A DNA stretch of 64,000 bases from Gnetum montanum (Eukaryota; Streptophyta; Gnetopsida; Gnetales; Gnetaceae): NCBI GenBank assembly GCA_015680685.1, contig MNCI01022307.1:1045511-1109510 (forward strand). Reading direction: 5' to 3'. Under the pieces are notes generated by a model that was given only the letters and a program-made list of their open reading frames with translations, was not told the DNA's origin and did not search any database. How positions within the stretch are numbered: the first letter of the stretch is position 1; each line of letters begins with the position of its first letter. Both the position numbers and the translations under genes were made by a program. This document shows, piece after piece, positions 35,874-45,605 of the stretch.

Positions 35874-36170
35874 GAGTGTGTCAAACCCCCAAAAAATATT
35901 AATAATGAGGAAAAAAAATCAAAGTACATCACAAACTTGACATTAGTAGACATCATCAAAAAAATATGGAAAGAAAAAACTTTTCGACTTTAGAACTATC
36001 TACTCATGTCTATAACCTTTCAATTAAAACTTGGAAAAAAATAAGTGAAGACAATTAATTGTTAGTAGGGAGGAAGTTCCCAATCCTAACAAAGTTTATA
36101 TCACTTGTTAACATTTATGCTTGAACTTAAAATAGCAAAAGGATTCAAGGTAGAGAGTTGTGGCTTAATA
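35874..36170 (+). repeat. Repeat R, partial copy 3
   Basis: Aligns with 9824-10100: TGTCAAACCCCCAAAAAATA...TATTAATAATG, then GCTTGAACTTAAAATAGCAA. It lacks the hairpin block. Confidence 0.55.
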
Positions 36171-37100
36171 CCAATATTTGTTTCAAAGGAAGAAATTGCT
36201 ACCACTTGTGGAAAATATTCACCCTCTCACTTGTTATTGATCTTATGTTGAGAGTCTTTATCATCAAGTATACCCTTTTTATCGACACTAGTTTTAATAT
36301 TTGAGTTAATTGTATTCTTGTCAAGCAAGGAAAAATTTATCTTATGAGCTATTTTCCTGAGCTGCTTAATACTTTCTCTAGTACTAGCAAAATATACATA
36401 GCAGCTTCTATTTTCTTTGGATTTTTTATAGCTATTTGATCAATAAAAAAAACATCTACAAAATTCAAAAGCTATAGAAATAGACTCCATATGATTAATG
36501 AAACCAATAAGATAAACAATTTCTTTCTCAGCTTTCTGAAAAATCAACAAATTATAGAATTTTAGCATATTTTTAGATTAGACATCCAAATCTGGAGCCC
36601 ATTTATGAATCATCAACACTACATGCCTATGATTAACATTGCTCAATTCTTAAATAAATAGTCAAGATAAGTTTCTTTCGATTTTTCAATCATAAGTCTG
36701 ATTTATACAATATAAAGAGCTACTTCAACGCCTCTCAAATGGTTACCATTAATACTTTAGAGCTATCATATCTAGAAACTATTCATTACCAATCTAAAGA
36801 CATCTATATTTATCTACCTTCAAAGTTGTATAAGAAAAGAAGAGAATAAATTTGGCCTAGGAAGCGTAGGAAAATGGGGATGGTGTCTGAGAAGCAAGGA
36901 TGACTTGAATTTACTTCAAAAGAATAAATGGAAACCCATGATAAACAATGACTTCATGAGGAATTCTACGGCTCAATAAATGGAATATCCAACAATTTAT
37001 TCCCTATTTTGATTCTAACAAAGTTTACAATTTAGTAAAACAATTATTTCAAAAATTTTAGAAAACTATAGAGGAAAAAATATTTCTATTTAAATAGTAT
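36171..37100. other. AT-rich DNA, possibly decayed LINE upstream part
   Basis: No frame can be followed, but it precedes the LINE-like remnant in the same orientation. Confidence 0.35.
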
Positions 37101-37109
37101 TAAGGAGGC

Positions 37110-37220
37110 CCAATTTCAAAACCAAGCTATTTATCTATTGCTATTGCTCATCAATTACAATGCACAATTAGTAGACGAATGGAATCTCATGATTTGAGAG
37201 TTGAAATAGATAGATGGTTG
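37110..37220 (+). pseudogene. LINE-like reverse transcriptase C-terminal remnant, left part
   Basis: The plus frame ending HDLRVEIDRW resembles the segment just before the C-terminal zinc-binding motif of non-LTR reverse transcriptases. Element H interrupts it in the codon after Trp; the frame resumes at 39498 when H and one target duplication are discounted. Confidence 0.6.
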
Positions 37221-38325
37221 TGAAACACCGTGAAAATTACGGGTCGGCCCCAGGCGAAGATTCGTAATTTGAGCGANCGCGTAAGCGCGTTGTTGTTACA
37301 CCTAGGTTGCGCTCATACACGCAACACAACGCGAATGAGCGCAAACGCAGCCGAGACACGCCTATCATGGGCCTGCTCTTTACACGCACAGCACGCAAAC
37401 GAGCGTGTTGTGCGTAGTCGCAGTTTGACTTAAAAGAATCGCGTCGACAGGATCCGCGACATTCGGGCCCACATCATCAGGGTTGCGCGTGTCGCGGCCT
37501 ATAAATACCCCGGCTGACAAATATACAAGAGGAGGAGATTCGGGGAGTTAACAGTTGACAAGTTAACAAACCAGAGCACCAGAGCACATATCGCTTTTCG
37601 TTGGCAGCAGATCAAGAGGACAAGAGCATTTTCTGAGCAAGGGCACACTTATCGCCTTGAGCAGAGAAACAAGAGCATCCTTTGGTAATCGCTGCAAACA
37701 CCATCCTTTAGCAGAAACAGAACACAGCACGCCTGAGCCCTAACAGCAGATCTACCCGAAGCAAAGAAGCAGAACGGGAATTGCGGAGTCGTCTCGCCCA
37801 GTTAGCAGGTTCTATCGTTCAAAAGATCGACAGACTTCAGAGCTTGACCATTCCTGCACCTAAGCTTTGGGCCTACAAGGTAGATCAGACTTCTGTCCAG
37901 ACAGTTTTCTTGTTGTTTTGTGCTCATTTTGTATCCAGTTGTTGGGGGTTTTCTCCCATTGTAACGTAATATACACACAAGCATACATCCGATCCAGCAT
38001 TGAAACATAGATCTTTGATCTTTGCGACGTACACGTTTTTTTTTTCCCGATTAGCATCTTTTCGGCGTTTTGGCGTTATCTTCGTAGCGATCCATCTACG
38101 TCGTTGTCTTCCCGTTTTACGATCTCTCGCACCAAATCACGGCACGCAAAAATCCATAATCATCATCGCTTTTACTGACCCGTAAGTCCCTGTCTGATCG
38201 ACAAGACCGTTCAGGGCACCGCGGATTCGTTTTTCCAGCTTAGCCCTCGCGCGGATCCGTGGTTAAAGCTGTGTACACGGAATTTCGGTCGGTATTTCCA
38301 GCTGCCGACGTTTTCCGTCGTTACA
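37221..38325 (+). repeat. Complete LTR of element H
   Basis: 1105 bases with a TATAAATA box at 37500-37507 in the context GGCCTATAAATACCCC, equivalent to the box at 46585 of the Tat-like LTR. One base (37277) is ambiguous in the assembly. Confidence 0.85.
37500..37507 (+). promoter_or_regulatory. TATA box of element H LTR
   Basis: TATAAATA followed by CCCC, about 280 bases into the LTR. Confidence 0.7.
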
Positions 38326-39103
38326 GTTTTCTGGCACTAGAAGGAGGGCGAGTTGATGGTATAGTGTGCGTCCGCACGTGAGGGATGAAATGGGGGACGG
38401 TGGCCGCCGGGCCGACCGCCGGAATGTTAATTATATGCTGCGACGGGATCACCCCCGCGTTATGGTGCAGCTGCATTTGCAACCCAGAAGGCTGTGCACT
38501 TGCCTGTTGCGACCCAGACGGCTGCGCATTGGCCCGAGGGGGAACAGGGATGTGCGTTTGGGTGGTCATGGCCGAGTCCAGAGAAGCCGCTTCTCCGTTG
38601 AAAGGGAACAACGGATTCACGTATGTGTGAGGCGTCAAGGTATGGAACGAATGTTCTGACATGGCCGCAAATTCGTCCTCTGCCTTTGCTTCTTCCTCAT
38701 GCTCGGGCTCTACCGCAGGTTGTGAGGCCTGGCCTCTAGCCATGATTAGCTGGGAGATGAATTCGTTTTGGTGCTCGGTCAAGGGGATTATATCGTAGGC
38801 GGTTGGCTTGAAATCGTAACCCCTTCGATGGAGCGCCTCAAAGTTTCGTTTTGCCTCAAGCTCGGCTCGGCTGAGAGCCAACCTCGCTTGGATCTTGAAG
38901 CAAATGAAGTTGTAGTCTTCAGGGATTATGGCCGTGAAGATAGGATCTTTCCCCTGAAGCCTTAATGAACGGCACAAGGGTCCCTGAGGACCGGTTGCAC
39001 CGGGGGCTGGCCCTATGGTCACTGTCAGGTTCACGGGCGCGACACCCGGATCGACAGTGGTCATGGCAGTTGTGGCTGTTGTGTTTGAATAGTAAGAATC
39101 CAT
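38321..39103 (-). CDS. Gag-like open frame of element H (unrecognised)
   Basis: A 260-codon open frame on the minus strand, starting MDSYYSNTTATT about 225 bases after the left-pointing PBS. This is where a retroelement gag would start. The middle has a charged helical segment with an RLALSRAELEAKRNFE run and an acidic EPEHEEEAKAEDE stretch; the C-terminal half is Pro/Gln/Ser/His-rich with two near-repeats of AQPSG. No retrotransposon gag domain, zinc knuckle or protease is visible. The last codons (PPSSARKL and stop) are not gag: they come from reading backwards through the opposed PBS and LTR end, so the true C-terminus was lost in the rearrangement. Function is inferred from position only. 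Confidence 0.55.
   Translation of the reverse strand: MDSYYSNTTATTAMTTVDPGVAPVNLTVTIGPAPGATGPQGPLCRSLRLQGKDPIFTAIIPEDYNFICFKIQARLALSRAELEAKRNFEALHRRGYDFKPTAYDIIPLTEHQNEFISQLIMARGQASQPAVEPEHEEEAKAEDEFAAMSEHSFHTLTPHTYVNPLFPFNGEAASLDSAMTTQTHIPVPPRANAQPSGSQQASAQPSGLQMQLHHNAGVIPSQHIINIPAVGPAATVPHFIPHVRTHTIPSTRPPSSARKL
38332..38348 (+). promoter_or_regulatory. Right-pointing PBS of element H (tRNA-Asn type)
   Basis: TGGCACTAGAAGGAGGG, one transition from the complement of the plant tRNA-Asn 3' end, six bases after the LTR end. Confidence 0.85.
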
Positions 39104-39325
39104 GGATCAACGATGAAAAAATGACTGAAAATTGAATCTGAATGAAAGAAAGGTTGACAAACAGCACAAAAGGCTTTCTACCCTGCCGGATTTCAAAGAA
39201 ATCGTCTTTGCGACCGATCTACACCACACGATTGACCTTAGACCTCCTTAGAGGTATTACGTCTACGGCCTAGGGTATAGATCTCTAAACAGGGTTACCC
39301 GAAATATTTGGATCAGAGGTTCAGG

Positions 39326-39342
39326 CCCTCCTTCTAGCGCCA
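39326..39342 (-). promoter_or_regulatory. Left-pointing PBS of element H (tRNA-Asn type)
   Basis: Minus-strand TGGCGCTAGAAGGAGGG, a perfect complement of the plant tRNA-Asn 3' end, again six bases from an (inverted) LTR end. Confidence 0.88.
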
Positions 39343-39348
39343 GAAAAC

Positions 39349-39492
39349 TGTAACGACGGAAAACGTCGGCAGCTGGAAATACCGACCGCGGATTCGTTTT
39401 TCCAGCTTAGCCCTCGCGCGGATCCGTGGTTAAAGCTGTGTACACGGAATTGCGGTCGGTATTTCTAGCTGCCGACGTTTTCCGTCGTTACA
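39349..39492. repeat. Hairpin-like terminal block of element H
   Basis: Forty bases of LTR end in inverted orientation followed by 108 bases of the same LTR end in direct orientation. It can fold with TGTAACGACGGAAAACGTCG pairing to its complement at 39473-39492. Confidence 0.9.
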
Positions 39493-39497
39493 GGTTG

Positions 39498-39660
39498 AAT
39501 GTTCCTCATAAAGAACGAATATGCAAACTATGCAATACTAGTAGCATTAAAGATGAATATCACATTTTCTTGCAATATCTTGCATTAGAGCACATTAGAC
39601 ATAGATGAGGTATTACAGTTGCAAATTTGGTTGATTTGTTCCAAATGTTATGAAAAACAC
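39498..39660 (+). pseudogene. LINE-like reverse transcriptase C-terminal remnant, right part
   Basis: Continues the frame at 37110-37220: VPHKERICKLCN, then KDEYHIFLQ. This fits the CX2C...E-x-H-x-x-x C-terminal motif seen after many non-LTR reverse transcriptases, with the last Cys replaced. A stop follows HIRHR, and weak similarity (LVDLFQML) continues. Confidence 0.6.
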
Positions 39661-41164
39661 TTGGTAATTTTCTTAATGATGTTTTCAAAACTCATAGCAT
39701 GTATATTTCTACTATCCAATAGAACAAGAAGGTATGTGGATGCAATAAAATTTTAATTTCAAAAGTAATATCTCCTTGTTTCTTGTCCAATGGTCATGTA
39801 TGATTTTAGATCCTCTCCATCAAACTATAGAAATATATATCATATCTATTTAAGTTAGTGATGATAAATCATATTTTGTCATAAAAATCATTATTTATTC
39901 TTTAGAATCCAAATTTTCTCTACTTAATAAAGCTAAGCAACAATTAAAATATTACTTAAATAGTTGTACAAACCACTTCTTACAACATGTTGTAAACCAA
40001 GTGGTTCATGTATTCAAAGTTATAAAAGATAGAAACCAAAAAGGTACAAGAAATAAATAAGCATTAATAATGTAATTAATGGTTTACAAATAGAAAGAAA
40101 AATATACTCAATAAAAAATAACATTTAATTTTGTTTTACAAAAGAAGCATTTATGCTTATTATGAAAATAGAGACAAATATCTTATTTTTCTTCTAAATT
40201 AGCAAATTTTCTCTCCATCACAAGCTTTTATTGAATATTGCTGTTCAAATTTTCTAATAAAAATTGCAAAATAAAAGGTGAATAATCCTCAAAGAATCAA
40301 TGGCCTTGACCGTATATAATATCACAAAAGAATCAATGCTCTTAGCCCAAGTCTATTATTCATGATATTCATGCTAGCAAGGGAAGTCTATGAATGACAA
40401 TATGGTGAACCATTGTCCTGGTACCTTTGTATGAATATCACTCGTAGAAGGTCCAATATTCCAACATATGATTATGAATACTATAATGATATTTATACTA
40501 TCAATAGGTGTAATTTTTTCAACACTATTGGGCTCACAATATAGACGATCCTATTAGCCCACAACTTTACCTACTAGACCCATATGTTGGTGATCATGGC
40601 TTGTACATCACATGTGAGATTCTATTGACACATTAGTAGGAAAACAACAATGAAGAATCATCTCCTGAGCACCATGTCTGGTCTAACAATACTTCTGAAA
40701 ATAGAGGTTGATGTGTCAAGATCTACTTTTTACTGTACATAGTTAATGGATAACTTTATTAGTGTACCACTGACTATGTGTATGGTTCTCATGTAAAGAG
40801 CTTGATGCTCTCTGCCTACTTATCTTTTTTTTGTAACCCTTCTATTGGCTCTTTGAATCTATATAAGCATCTTAAGAGGCATCTAGAGATAGAAGTGTAA
40901 AGCTAATTTTTTAAGCATTCCTTGAGTCCTTGTAAAGTTTCATTTTCTTTCCATTTTACTCCAGTCTACTACAAATATTAGATTTCTAACTCTTTAATGA
41001 TGATTATTCATAGTATAGACAAAATTACCATTTTTCTATGGTTATTATCTACTATTCTCTCTTTTTCTAATGTCATCAAATAAGAATGATGATGATAAAG
41101 ATTCACATTTAGAAGTCTATTCCCTATCCTTTTTTCTTCTTTTTCTTTTTTTTTTAAAAGATAT
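39661..41164. other. AT-rich DNA; possible old LTR near 40584-41086
   Basis: No genes recognised. From TGTTGGTGATC at about 40584 the sequence has an LTR-like look, with CTATATAAGC near 40859 as a possible TATA box. No matching partner or PBS was found, so I do not call an element. Confidence 0.35.
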
Positions 41165-41450
41165 TAAAGACTATCTATCCTAACATAGGCATCCAAGCCC
41201 ATCTTCTATGCACATTCTAAACTCATTAGGAACACTATTGGGGGAACAAAGTGATAACACCACTAGGATTACCGAGCAGTAATGGTATGTTGAGGCGGTC
41301 ATACTTATGTGTGATTATTAAGCATATTAATTAACTAAGAACATGAACACAAAATGCATAATGATAAAGTGCATGAATGAAAGCATTAAATTATTCTAAT
41401 TGTTCCAAGAAGTTCCAAGAATCTCATCTTTATTACTAGCACATCAAAGT
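41165..41450 (-). mobile_element. Truncated LTR-A fragment
   Basis: Aligns with the central part of LTR-A copies (CCTAACATAGGCATC, then ATTACCGAGCAGTAA-like and GAGGCGGTCATACTTA blocks) in the minus orientation, ending where element D begins. Confidence 0.65.
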
Positions 41451-41457
41451 TGATGAG

Positions 41458-42324
41458 TGATGAATTTGTTAGCCCTGATATTGGATACCTGATATCAGAG
41501 CCAGGAAGTGATGTCGAATATCTAATATCTTCTTCTCTGTCCTAGCCTATAAATACAACACTTGGGTGCATGGTTTGAACAACAATAAATAGAAGAAATA
41601 GTTTTAGTTTTAGTTTTAGTTTTCAGCTAGTTTCTTCATAGATTGGCTTTTAGTCCTTTTATTTTCCCAATGCATGCCCACAGTGTGATGTTTGTAATCA
41701 TACGACACCTTTGTTCGAGTGTGTTGTACTTGGACATGTTACATGATTGGAAATAAAGATCGAGATTACTCCCATCATTGCAGCATCCACTTAGATTATT
41801 AATGCTTTTAATTATTAATTATTTATTGTTTCCTTTAGTTAACATTTCCATTTATTGCTATTTACTATTCCTTTCATTAAGCAAAACGTATACGCCTTAG
41901 TCACAAGCACTAAGTGTAAGTACTTGGTAATCTAGTAGTGTATCATTTGGCACACCCAATGACATATGCTTGGGAATCCTAGAAGTAGTCTCACGAAGTC
42001 CACGGCATGTACGAACAATTAAGAGCAAATACTCATTACACATAGGCTAGTTTAGATTTTACTCTCCATTGTTTAGTAGCTTAATTAATTCATTTTTTTG
42101 TCATCATTACAAGTAGCATAGAATTTGACAACATCATATGCCTCACTTTGGACTAAACCATATGTAACAAAGCTGCCACTAGTCTAAGTGGGAAGGTGAT
42201 GAATTGTGATCAGAGCATAATGATCTAGATACCACAAGTAGTCCCATCCTTAGAATTTGACTGAATCATGTGTGAACACTTGTGATTCATATGGTTCAGC
42301 GTAGGGGTACCTCATCGCTCATCA
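41458..42324 (+). mobile_element. 5' LTR of Athila-like element D
   Basis: 867 bases, TGATGAATTTG...CGCTCATCA, followed after one base by the PBS. TATA box TATAAATA at 41548-41555 and AATAAAG near 41750. This copy fixes the sense orientation of the whole LTR-A family. Confidence 0.88.
41548..41555 (+). promoter_or_regulatory. TATA box of element D LTR
   Basis: TATAAATA in AGCCTATAAATACAAC, after two GATATTGGATAC/GATATC-type units. Confidence 0.7.
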
Positions 42325-42325
42325 T

Positions 42326-42343
42326 TGGTGCCATTGTCGAGGA
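42326..42343 (+). promoter_or_regulatory. PBS of element D (tRNA-Asp type)
   Basis: TGGTGCCATTGTCGAGGA versus TGGCGCCGTTGCCGGGGA expected for the tRNA-Asp 3' complement; all four differences are transitions. Confidence 0.85.
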
Positions 42344-42448
42344 TGGTGCTAGTGATCTAGATTAGTTACATCATACACGATTGTTGTATGCTATTAACAA
42401 TATATCTTTCAGAAAATATTAAATCACACATACCATAAACCAACAACA

Positions 42449-44945
42449 ATGTCTCTTCCACAAGCAAGCAATAATGCATAGTATAAAAAAAACATTCATT
42501 GGAAAACTAATGAGATATATAGTGAGGAAAACTGGAGTGACCAACCTTATGCAGGGGTTTCTTATGATCATGCCCACCCTAATGACACTCAAAGACCTCA
42601 TTCACCTAAGGTAGAAAATCTTGAAGGAGATGACGTAACTCCTAAACTAAGGGAGGCCTCAAGGCTTAAGACCTTGTCAAAACCCAAAAATGATAAATCA
42701 AAAGACCCTGAAGAACACCATAGTAGCCATGGCAAACTTTTCAATTCCTCATCTTCCTCTTCCCCTTCAACATCTAATTTTGATGAAGATGAAGGTAGGT
42801 ATGAAGATAAGGCTCCACTAAAGGGTCAAACCAAAAATAGATATTGAACACATGGGAAAAGTCAAAGATGTCACCATGAACATAGACAGCATCATCACGA
42901 TCAAACAAATAGAGATAGAAATTTCCCTCACAACCTGTTTGATGACAATGAACCCTTGTTGACAACTAAGAGCCTAATGCATATCACAGAGGCCATTAAG
43001 ATATCTCGTAGGCATCGCAAAAAGAGTCACCCACCCAAACTTGATATGGATAATATTCCTAAATTTTCAAGAGACTATGATTCAGATCCACAACATCATT
43101 TACAAGCCTTCCATGATGCTTGTGCTTTCTACAACATTGAAAGTGGATGGAAAAAGCTTAAACTCTTTCCTAGAACACTAATTGATAAAGCCGACGTGTG
43201 GTATAGATCATTGAGACCGAATTCAATCCGATAATGGTCCACAATGCTAAAAATTTTTAATGAGAAATACCAAACTTATGCAAGGGTGTCCAACCTAAGG
43301 AGACGGATCCAAGAGTGGAAGCAAGAATAACATGAACCCTTGGACATGGCCTTAGATACATATTATGCCTTACTAAATAGATGCCCAAGCCATGGTTTCT
43401 TCAAGGAGAGGCAACTTTTCCACATCATAGATGGGCTTTGTAATGAAACATGAGAAACCCTTGGGATGTATGCCCCAAGGCATTTATATGAGCTCTAGGC
43501 CCATTAGATCTGAGAGCTAATTAAGCATGTGGCAAAAGAAAAAGGAGAGATATGCAAATGGGAGAATGTTGAAAAATATCAATGGGACCCAACTCTTTAA
43601 CAAAAGGAGATCCATATCTATGGTATGGAGAAAGAGGTAACTCTCGATATTGTGATTCTACAACAAACCTTGCCAATACAAAAGTCCATTGATGAACTTG
43701 AAGCAAAGTTTAATAGGATGTCCAAATGGATACATGAAAATGTTACAACTCTCATTGAGATAGTCAAGGAGAGCATCATGCAAAATAATCTAGGTGATCA
43801 TAATAAACAAAGAATACAAAACCAAGAAATCGCTAGGAACACTTTCGGCAACTGAGAATAATGGCTAAAGAAAGTGAGGCTATAAACTCAACCATAGACA
43901 AAGATAATGGATGTGACATCTACATATATGACCATCTGAAGGGCCATTGCCCAATCTTGTTGCATCTACAGGAGTATTGGTCAGGTGCCCTAAATCCAAA
44001 TTTTGTGCAAAAGCACATGCCTGGGAGATTTCCTCTCCCACAAGGTAATTATAGACAATCCCACAACCAATCATACCATCCTAGGGGGACTTATTACTAG
44101 CCTCAACATGGTCATCAACCATAGTGGTAACAACCATACTCATGGAGAAGGCCACCACCAAATCAACCCTATCCATCAAAACCACATGGATATTATGTTC
44201 AACATCCTATTTCTTCAACTACTTCTACATCCTCTACTTCAAATTGCCACTACCACTCTCTCAAGTACCATCAACCCATGACATCCCCTAAAGGATCACC
44301 ACCTTGTGCCTCTTACCATCCATCCTACCCTTGATATCCTCCTATTCCATCACATTAAAGGCCACAACCAATGACACCCCCAATATCAACAAATGAATGC
44401 CACTTGTGCTGTGAATGTATAGAGACATGCTGACACTAATGGGTCTCAACCACAACGTAGGAAACGTCCCTTCTGGAGGAAAGGCTGTAAGCCGAAGCAA
44501 ACCATACATGGACCCACCACATCATCTAAACTAGCATAATGCCATTCTAGTGCACCACCTATCTTATCTCAACCACCATCCTCTAATCATACACAAGGGC
44601 CACCATCCATCAGTACTCCAAGCCCAAATCCAAGCAATGAATCTAACAATGTGGGGAGACAAATAAATCCATGCATACCATATCATGACCAAGGGTGCAA
44701 TCATGGGCTAGATATCCATAACACTAACACACCTCATACCTTGACCCACCATACATTTAACCATTAAGTGTATGACCAAAGGATTTTCTACCTAGCCACC
44801 ACAACACCAATAGACACCTAGTGGCTAGGGCAAGAACAGTTACCAATGTTTTATACATGCATGGATCCTATTTATCCACTTATTAATCCTTTTCATGGCC
44901 AAATGTTTAGTCATGGGGTTACCCCCCATTCCAGTCTTCAAGATT
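42449..44945 (+). pseudogene. Gag pseudogene of Athila-like element D
   Basis: Starts MSLPQASNNAQ at 42449, 105 bases after the PBS. Order: Ser-rich acidic linker (42740-42800); His-rich linker; KLDMDNIPKFSRDYDSDPQHH leading into the retrotransposon gag domain (HLQAFHDACAFYNIE, KLFPRTLIDKADVWYRSL, 43020-43240); then RRRIQEWKQE, LLNRCPSHGFF and HIIDGLCNET. A coiled-coil-like part follows at 43680-43850. The zinc-knuckle site reads CDIYIYDHLKGHC near 43910, with the second Cys changed to Tyr. From 44100 the product is His/Pro/Ser-rich with many stops. The end (YLATTTPIDT, 44800) matches E just before E's internal T-rich module, but the protease in between is missing here. Confidence 0.85.
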
Positions 44946-45605
44946 CTTAAGTGCTTTTCATCTTTTTGTTTTACAACTTTTTTTTTTACACATTCTTTAT
45001 TTTACATCTTCTTGTTTTCATATTATTAATCTTTTCTAATTTTTGTTTTACACCATCATTAGTACATTTGCTATTTCTTGAATATTTTACGCTTTCTTTT
45101 ATATTATATTATATTATATTTTATTTTAGTGGTAATGTGTTGATTAATGGTAGTATGTACTATTTTGTTATTTGATTGTTGGTGCCTGGTTCTAGCTTTG
45201 AATTTGGTAGTAATGATTAGAACATGATTTCTTTTTCATGCAACAAGTAGTGAGTCCACAACATCCACCCATTCACGAACTCTATGCTTTTCCTTATTTT
45301 GGAAACATGTAGTCCCTTTTTCATTAATAAAAATTTAATGAATTTGTGACTTTGGTAGTTTTTAGAATTGGGAAGGATTCAATGGTTTGAATAGGGTGTG
45401 ACTTTAAGGGGATTCGGTATTCTTTATGCCTGGGGATTCGGTATTCTTTATGCCTTTCTATTTTCCTAGTTGCATGTGTGTTTTCATGTATTTCCTACCA
45501 TTCCATGTTGACCAATAAAAGGAAGTTGAATAAGTCTTTGCATGGTGTGGTTCTCATTAGAAAGAACAAAAAAAAGAAAACAATGGGAATTCAAAGCATA
45601 CCCCT
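44946..45605 (+). other. Post-gag non-coding module of element D
   Basis: A T-rich block (TTTTTGTTTTACAAC), then a GTGTGACTTTAAGGGGATT block and a TCTTTGCATGGTGTGGTTCT block, ending CATACCCCT. The same blocks occur in the same order in element E (57500 down to 56900, minus). It contains a 23-base direct duplication at 45412-45460. Cut at 45605 by the Tat-like element. Confidence 0.75.
45090..45122. repeat. (TATAT)n microsatellite
   Basis: TTATATTATATTATATTA tract in the D non-coding module. Confidence 0.85.

Larger units (their letters stand above)
37221..39492 (+). mobile_element. Element H: rearranged non-autonomous LTR element with inverted interior
   Basis: Flanked by a perfect GGTTG duplication (37216-37220, 39493-39497). 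Order: full LTR (37221-38325, TGAAACACCG...CGTTACA); spacer GTTTTC and PBS (38332-38348) pointing right; internal DNA whose gag-like frame runs on the minus strand; PBS (39326-39342) pointing left; 40 bases of inverted LTR end (39349-39388); then 108 bases of direct LTR end (39385-39492). The inverted and direct LTR ends join over ACCG, shared by both. LTR-end copies differ at only about two positions, and CpG is abundant, so the insertion is young. It shares end sequence, TATA context and PBS type with the Tat-like element at 45606. Confidence 0.85.

Noticed and set aside
37277-37277. Ambiguous base n as a sign of a misjoined assembly at element H
   Set aside because: It is a single base inside the LTR, far from the unusual junctions, and the GGTTG duplication and LINE frame support the outer structure.
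38366-38659. Plus-strand frames opposite the H gag-like frame
   Set aside because: They overlap the longer minus frame, which has the expected distance from a PBS and protein-like composition.
44951-45175. Membrane-protein-like frame (Phe/Leu-rich)
   Set aside because: It is the translation of the T-rich non-coding module also present in element E, where the frame is not kept.
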